From: Candidatus Poribacteria bacterium
GTDB taxonomy: Bacteria; Poribacteria; WGA-4E; GCA-2687025
Reading direction: 5' to 3'
Assembly: GCA_018644665.1 (NCBI GenBank)
Contig: JABGQA010000080.1
Location: 1-56,434 of the forward strand
DNA length: 56,434 bases
The notes beneath the pieces are model-generated. The model did no database searches, was not told the DNA's origin, and worked only from the letters and a program-made list of their open reading frames with translations. Position 1 is the stretch's first letter. The number at the start of each line of letters is the position of its first letter. Shown here in pieces: positions 51,877 through 56,434 of the stretch. The position numbers and the translations under genes are program-made.

Positions 51877-53570
51877 CGGAGCGCGCCGCACGCCGCCATC
51901 CCTCAGCCGCCCGGCTGGTCCTACATGTTCTCGCCCTGGCCCTCGCATGGGCCGCGGCCACGCACGCGGCCGACCCTCCCTCCGACCCAGAGGCGCTTGC
52001 GGGCGTGCCGGACAGCGTTATTGGGCGGATTATCGACGTCACTACGCTCCACGCGGAGCGCCAGTTCTACACCGCGCCGGACGTTGCCAGCATCCCCGCA
52101 CACGTCATACACCAGCCCAAAGAGATGCCGTGGCATCACGCATACGTGCGCGGAGGCCAACGCCGCATCGCGGCCTTGCTGGCAGAGGCGCCGCGGCCGA
52201 GCGCGGTCGCCGAGGTCGAGCCGAACAGCGCGGGCTTCCTGCGGTACAGTGTGCGCCTGGCCGGTCGCGGCGCCGCGACGCATGGACTGCTCCGGGCCGA
52301 GGGGCTCTCTGGCAGCGACGACTACACTCAGGGCAGGGGATCCCGCACCGAGACCTCGCTCACATCCGCTGGTGGATGGCGCGGACGTGGCGCTCGGGCG
52401 GACGTGGCCGCGTCGTGGACCGCGACGTCCCTCAACCGCACGGCGCCGGACGCGTCCCTGAGGCCGTTCGATCGCGCCGCCGTGGACATCCGCGCCTCAG
52501 GGTCCTTCGGGCCGCCACGCCACCGGGATCGGACGCGCTTCGCGCTCGACTTCAGCGACTACGCCGTCAGGCCATCGGGCGGAACGGGCGGGTCGGAAGA
52601 CGGCGTCACGCAAGCGATGGCGTCGCTGCAGTTCGACCTTGGGGCCGACGTAACCCCGTTGACGCTGTCAGCGCTTGGTGTGGGCCGCCGCGCCGACGGC
52701 GCCGACGCGGAGGGTTCGGTCGACACGTCGCTCGCGCGTGTCGGGCTTGCTGACAGGTACAGCCGCGCACTCGGAGGAGTCGTCGATTGGCAGTTAAGCG
52801 TTGCCGCCTACACCGAGCCTGACGTTGGCGACGCCAGTGGGACCCAGGTCGCCGCGCCCTTGGAGGTCGGCTGGACGATGCAAGCCGGGCCGATGGGGCT
52901 CCGCGTCCACGGCGGCTACGACATCGCGCTGCCACCCACTGCCCTATACGCTGAAGCCGACCATGTCGGTGTAAACACAGGGTTGCCGGCTCGCACCGCG
53001 TGGGGCGGAGGCGCGTCGCTGTGGGCCCGCGTCGGATCGGCCCTCCTCACGGGCCGCGTCGACGCCGAGGATGTCACTGGCCTGCCTGTCTGGGTCGAGG
53101 CGGCACCGGACGCGCGGGACGACATCGCGTGGAGGCCGGAACCGGCCGATGCGCGCCTGGTATCATGGAAAGCAGGTGTAGCTGTGCCGCGCGGGTCGCA
53201 CGCGACATTCGCGGTCGAGATCGCTGGCGAGGTGGCCGACCCATCCGACGACGCGTGGCTTCATCTTCCGTATCGGCCGAGCCTGCGAGGGCGCGGACGC
53301 GCGACGTTCGATGTGCGTGGCGGCGTCACTGTCGACTTATCTGCCGAACACGTCGGCGAACGCTACCGAATAGCGACAGAAGCCGACCGGCTGGCCGCGT
53401 ACACACGGTTTGGTGGGCGCGTGGCCAAGATGCTGACCCCGGCGATCAGTGTGTTCGTGAGCGCTAAGGCGACAGCAGGCACGTATCAGACGTTCGAGTC
53501 GAGGCACGGCTCAGCGCTACACGCATTGGACCAGGGCGGCGTCGGAGTCGGGCTCACGGGTCGGATCTAG
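51873..53570 (+). CDS. Outer-membrane beta-barrel protein, 565 aa
   Basis: ATG at 51873 within the preceding stop; signal peptide to about residue 33 (ending ATHAAD). Mature protein is beta-rich with many alternating strands, Gly/Asp turns and Arg-rich ends (SLRGRGRATFDVRGGVTVDL, TRFGGRVAKMLTPAISVFVSAKA, GVGVGLTGRI), typical of the last strands of an outer-membrane barrel such as TonB-dependent receptors. No plug domain or TonB box is visible, so it is not called a receptor. Translational coupling with the TPR gene suggests one envelope complex. Confidence 0.75.
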   Translation: MTERAARRHPSAARLVLHVLALALAWAAATHAADPPSDPEALAGVPDSVIGRIIDVTTLHAERQFYTAPDVASIPAHVIHQPKEMPWHHAYVRGGQRRIAALLAEAPRPSAVAEVEPNSAGFLRYSVRLAGRGAATHGLLRAEGLSGSDDYTQGRGSRTETSLTSAGGWRGRGARADVAASWTATSLNRTAPDASLRPFDRAAVDIRASGSFGPPRHRDRTRFALDFSDYAVRPSGGTGGSEDGVTQAMASLQFDLGADVTPLTLSALGVGRRADGADAEGSVDTSLARVGLADRYSRALGGVVDWQLSVAAYTEPDVGDASGTQVAAPLEVGWTMQAGPMGLRVHGGYDIALPPTALYAEADHVGVNTGLPARTAWGGGASLWARVGSALLTGRVDAEDVTGLPVWVEAAPDARDDIAWRPEPADARLVSWKAGVAVPRGSHATFAVEIAGEVADPSDDAWLHLPYRPSLRGRGRATFDVRGGVTVDLSAEHVGERYRIATEADRLAAYTRFGGRVAKMLTPAISVFVSAKATAGTYQTFESRHGSALHALDQGGVGVGLTGRI

Positions 53571-53596
53571 CCCAGCGGTTGGGGAAGGCAGACACA

Positions 53597-53884
53597 ATGA
53601 CACTGGGCAAGGTGGTCGGGACGATCGTCGCGACGCAGAAGGACGAGAAGCTGACCGGCGGCAAGCTGCTCGTCGTGCAGGAGATGGGGCTCGCCGGGGA
53701 GATGCTCGAGCGGTACGCGGTTGCGGTCGACTCCGTCGGCGCGGGGATGCACGAAGTCGTGTTGGTCGCGATGGGCAGTTCCGCGCGCCTGACGGTAGCC
53801 ACGGAGGACAGGCCCGTGGACGCTGTTATCATGGCCATCGTCGACACCATCGAGATACTCGGCGAGAGCGTCTACCGCAAGTAG
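53597..53884 (+). CDS. EutN/CcmL-family microcompartment vertex protein (BMC-P)
   Basis: A 95-aa pentamer-forming shell protein: MTLGKVVGTIVATQKDEKL, LLVVQEMG, YAVAVDSVGAGMHEVVLVAMG, SSARLT, PVDAVIMAIVDTIE, ending VYRK. All these are family hallmarks. Such pentamers cap the vertices of bacterial microcompartments. No hexameric BMC-H shell gene, no signature enzyme and no obvious encapsulation peptide lie in this window, so it is either a satellite gene or a solitary relative. GAAGG eight bases before ATG. It stands alone between two envelope genes. Confidence 0.92.
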   Translation: MTLGKVVGTIVATQKDEKLTGGKLLVVQEMGLAGEMLERYAVAVDSVGAGMHEVVLVAMGSSARLTVATEDRPVDAVIMAIVDTIEILGESVYRK

Positions 53885-53896
53885 AGCCCCTGGGTC

Positions 53897-53912
53897 GTGG
53901 CGTAAACGCCAC
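53897..53912. promoter_or_regulatory. Inverted repeat in spacer before SprA-like gene
   Basis: GTGGCGTAAACGCCAC is a perfect 7-base inverted repeat around AA; GCGTGGCGTC recurs near 53940. It could be an operator or a weak terminator. GTATACC nearby (53926-53932) has no good -35. Confidence 0.4.
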
Positions 53913-53983
53913 GCGCTGTGGTTCGTTGTATACCATCGTCGCGTGGCGTCGTCAGCAACCACATTGCCGGCACGGAGAGACAC

Positions 53984-56434
53984 TTGGCTCTGCCTTCACG
54001 ACGCTCGTCCCTGGCGATGGCGACCGCCCTGGCGGCCCTCTTCGCCGGGTCGTGGGCGTGGGCGCAGGAAGCCAGCGACGCGGACGCGGGGCCCCCGGGC
54101 TCCGCCGCGGATGTAGATGGCGCTTCTGCGCACCCGCGCTTCTTCCCTCCAGAGTACCACCAGCTTCAGTGGCGTCCACTCGACACGCCCGAAGACGCTG
54201 TCGACACCCCATCCCTCTCTATCTCGCTGGTTGAGGCGATCCAGTCGCGCAACCGCGTCGAGCGCAACGGCGCGAACGGCCTCGTGCCGTCGCTCAGCCG
54301 AGGTGGCGCGCTTGAGGTCGACCTGGAGGGTCTCGGAGGATTCGACCGAGGCCGGCAGAACCGCGGGATCGACTTGCCGATGGAGTCCAACCTCCAGATC
54401 AGCGGGTACAAGTCGATCATGGTCCAGTTCAACCAGACCAAGCAGTTCGGTCGCGAAGGTCTGACGCAGTACTACGGTGGCCAACTCGGCGGCAGCCGCT
54501 TCTCAACAGGCTATTCGGGCTTCGACTTCGGTTCGTCTTCGTACGACTCGTACGGAGGCGGCTATGGCGGCGGACTCGGCGGGTACGGCGGCTCGAGCTA
54601 TGGCGGGTTCGGAGGGTCGAGTTACGGAGGCTTCGGTGGATCGAGCTACGGCGGGTACGGCGGATCGAGCTACGGGGGCGGGGGCCTGCGCGGCGGACGG
54701 GCGGACGGCCTCAACATCCAGCAGGAACTCAGCATCGGCATCAACGGCCGCGTTGGGAAGCACACGCACGTCGCTGTCGACTACTCGGACGCCAACCGTG
54801 GCAACTTCGGATCGCTGGACAACAAGCAACAGCGCATCGCGGTCTGGTACCAGGGCGACGAAGAGAACATCATCAAGCGCGCCGCGTTTGGTGATATCAC
54901 GCTGGAGCTGCCGAACGCCCGGTTCCTCGCAGTAAACCGCAACCTGTTTGGCGCGCAGCTCATCGCCGAACTCGGCGGTGTGCGTGCGACAGTCTTCGGC
55001 TCGCGTACGAAGGGCTTGCGGGGGAAGTGGCGCTCGCAGGGCCAGTCCCGTCGCGCGGGCTCCGGGATCGGCCGACCTATTCCGGACACTGGCTTCCTCA
55101 AGGAACGCTACTACGCGATCCAGCTCGGCGAAGACGATGTCCTCCACGATTCGTACTTGCCCATCAAGCAGGGCTCCGAGCAGATCTTCATCGACGACGG
55201 AGATGGCACCAACAACGTCGCCGGACAGACGACGGCGGTTGGCTACTTCAACCGCCAATTCGCTGGCGAGGACTACGCCATCGACTACCAGACCGGGAGG
55301 ATCGAATTCCTCCGACCGGTCTCGTCCCGCGTCGCGATCGTCGTCGCGTACGAGTACATCGGCGCCGGAGGAGGTGTTGTCGGCGACCCGGCGGACGTGT
55401 TCGCGGACGACAACGGCGATGGCGTGATCGACGAGGAAGGCGAAGCGCGCGCGTACGTCACGATCAAGGGAGCGAGCTTCCGCGGTACGGAACTCCGCAA
55501 CGTGTACGCTCTCGGCAACAGGAATATCAGCCCGACCGACTTCGAATTGACGATCTGGCGGAACGGCCAACAGGTGCATGAGGCCGCGACGGGCGCGATC
55601 CCGTACGTGCAGATATTCGGCCTCGATCAGGACGGCGACGGACGCGTCGACCTCGACTTCGTGGACTTCGAGCGCGGGCTCATCATCTTCCCGGATACGC
55701 GCCCATTCGCGCTTGACGACCCGGCGCACCCGTACGCCTCGCTTGCCGCCGAGGTGGCGAACCCCGCGATATACGCGGACAGCTTGAGCACGAATGCACA
55801 GCTCTACACGCTGCAGGCCGAGTATTCGTACCGGTCCGAGGACTACAACATCGGGGCCCTGAACATCATCCCGGGCAGTGAAACCGTTCGTCTGAACGGG
55901 CAGCGCCTCGAGCCCGACATCGACTACCAGATGTTCCACGAGTTCGGGTCACTGTCGTTCAATGTCCCACTCAGCGAATTCGATGAGATCGAGGTCGACT
56001 ACGAGTATTCGCCCTTCGGCGGGCAGTTCCAGCAGACCGTCGCGGGCGTCTGGTTCGACTACGAGTGGCGGCCGGCACAGGACGAGGACCCGGGACTGCC
56101 CGAAACGCCCGGCCTTGACGGCGGCTTCGGCCGGCCCGGCTCCGGGGGTTTGGGCGGCAGGCGCGGGTCTGGGTCACGGGGTTCATACGGCTCGCGCTCC
56201 GGGTCGTATGGGTCTCGCGCCGGGAGCTCGTATGGGTCTCGGGCAGGGAGTTCGTACGGGTCGTCGTACGGAAGCAGTTCCTATGGCGGCAGTTCATATG
56301 GGAGCGGTTCTTACGGCGGTGGCTCCTATGGCGGGTATGGCGGGGGCTCGTACGGCGGCTACGGGGGCGGGTCATCCCGGGGGTACGGAGGAAGCGGCGG
56401 ATACAGCAGCTACGGAAGTCGCGGATACGGCGGG
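53984..56434 (+). CDS. SprA-like surface protein with Gly/Ser/Tyr repeats (3' truncated)
   Basis: At least 817 codons, open to the window end. The start is TTG at 53984 (GGAG six bases upstream), followed by a signal peptide cleaved after AWA. Residues 120-190 and 235-700 contain beta-rich sequence resembling the N-terminal region of SprA, the outer-membrane translocon of the type IX secretion system (LPNARFLAVNRNLFGAQLIA, ATVFGSRTKG, YPIKQGSEQIFID-type text). SprA likeness is from memory of the family and is tentative. Tandem GGSSYGGF/Y units occupy 202-233, and a second Gly/Ser/Tyr tract runs from about 716 to the cut end. Calcium-binding-like DGDGTNN, DDNGDGVID and DQDGDGRVD occur. Confidence 0.65.
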   Translation, partial: MALPSRRSSLAMATALAALFAGSWAWAQEASDADAGPPGSAADVDGASAHPRFFPPEYHQLQWRPLDTPEDAVDTPSLSISLVEAIQSRNRVERNGANGLVPSLSRGGALEVDLEGLGGFDRGRQNRGIDLPMESNLQISGYKSIMVQFNQTKQFGREGLTQYYGGQLGGSRFSTGYSGFDFGSSSYDSYGGGYGGGLGGYGGSSYGGFGGSSYGGFGGSSYGGYGGSSYGGGGLRGGRADGLNIQQELSIGINGRVGKHTHVAVDYSDANRGNFGSLDNKQQRIAVWYQGDEENIIKRAAFGDITLELPNARFLAVNRNLFGAQLIAELGGVRATVFGSRTKGLRGKWRSQGQSRRAGSGIGRPIPDTGFLKERYYAIQLGEDDVLHDSYLPIKQGSEQIFIDDGDGTNNVAGQTTAVGYFNRQFAGEDYAIDYQTGRIEFLRPVSSRVAIVVAYEYIGAGGGVVGDPADVFADDNGDGVIDEEGEARAYVTIKGASFRGTELRNVYALGNRNISPTDFELTIWRNGQQVHEAATGAIPYVQIFGLDQDGDGRVDLDFVDFERGLIIFPDTRPFALDDPAHPYASLAAEVANPAIYADSLSTNAQLYTLQAEYSYRSEDYNIGALNIIPGSETVRLNGQRLEPDIDYQMFHEFGSLSFNVPLSEFDEIEVDYEYSPFGGQFQQTVAGVWFDYEWRPAQDEDPGLPETPGLDGGFGRPGSGGLGGRRGSGSRGSYGSRSGSYGSRAGSSYGSRAGSSYGSSYGSSSYGGSSYGSGSYGGGSYGGYGGGSYGGYGGGSSRGYGGSGGYSSYGSRGYGG
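54587..54682 (+). repeat. Four tandem 24-base units (GGSSYGGF/Y)
   Basis: Units at 54587-54610, 54611-54634, 54635-54658 and 54659-54682, each encoding Gly-Gly-Ser-Ser-Tyr-Gly-Gly-(Phe/Tyr/Gly) with synonymous differences. A less regular Gly/Ser/Tyr tract covers 56145-56434. Both lie in the SprA-like gene. Confidence 0.85.

Noticed and set aside
54503..55939. 478-codon open frame on the minus strand
   Set aside because: It is the antisense shadow of the SprA-like gene, which has a signal peptide, SD and protein-like sequence on the plus strand; the minus frame is Arg/Val/Glu-rich with no recognisable fold.
1..56434. tRNA or rRNA genes, CRISPR arrays, insertion sequences, prophage
   Set aside because: No cloverleaf with a T-arm, no rRNA-like stretch, no regularly spaced repeats, no transposase, integrase or terminal inverted repeats were seen by eye.

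Overview
The window is about 65% GC, with strong G/C bias at third codon positions, mostly clear Shine-Dalgarno sites and several sigma-70-type promoters. The gene set suggests an uncultivated Gram-negative bacterium of the FCB/PVC neighbourhood, with Poribacteria- or Latescibacterota-like lineages the best guess. It includes PorV-like outer-membrane barrels, a SprA-like surface protein, Gfo/Idh/MocA oxidoreductases, PhyH, M81/MlrC, CehA, a polytopic DUF6785-like protein, sulfatase-like enzymes and a BMC vertex protein. There is no 16S rRNA, tRNA, CRISPR array or transposase to settle the placement, so it is inference.

Layout. 1-12.7 kb is a patchwork of short, often convergent or divergent units: a double-lobed alpha/beta hydrolase, a 3-hydroxyisobutyrate-dehydrogenase-like enzyme, a polytopic membrane protein, a barrel fused to a lytic transglycosylase, a Tat-exported aldo/keto reductase, a class I glutamine amidotransferase, hisA, a GT2 glycosyltransferase, a DUF2007-like membrane protein and a CehA-type metallohydrolase. 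12.7-18.4 kb is the most unusual part: a short AT-richer gene and a flagellin, then a run of small, very basic, Ala/Ser/Arg-rich proteins. Four of these share the C-terminal motif P-x-x-A-[LI]-x-V-x-[ST]-x-G-L, and hairpins and a duplicated intergenic element separate them. 18.4-29.0 kb is a nuoABCDHJKLMN cluster behind an extended -10 promoter. It has no nuoE, F, G or I, and NuoJ carries an insertion of about 175 residues.

29-37.3 kb holds a barrel-Ig-SPOR fusion, a giant spermidine-synthase-like membrane protein with TPRs, rpmH (46 codons) with a textbook promoter, transketolase and a Bor-like lipoprotein. 37.3-40.8 kb is a minus-strand operon (TIM-barrel PEP-hydrolase-like, M81/MlrC, enolase-superfamily dehydratase), divergent from Gfo/Idh/MocA plus PhyH. 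43.5-48.6 kb is an operon alternating two alkaline-phosphatase-superfamily enzymes with two Gfo/Idh/MocA oxidoreductases. 48.6-56.4 kb carries a 1092-residue TPR protein translationally coupled to an outer-membrane barrel, a lone EutN/CcmL pentamer gene and a truncated SprA-like protein with Gly/Ser/Tyr repeats.

Themes: respiratory energy conservation (nuo), envelope architecture joining outer-membrane barrels to peptidoglycan-active domains, and oxidative or hydrolytic scavenging of organic compounds. The best candidate for something undescribed is the flagellin-linked motif family at 14.0-18.3 kb.
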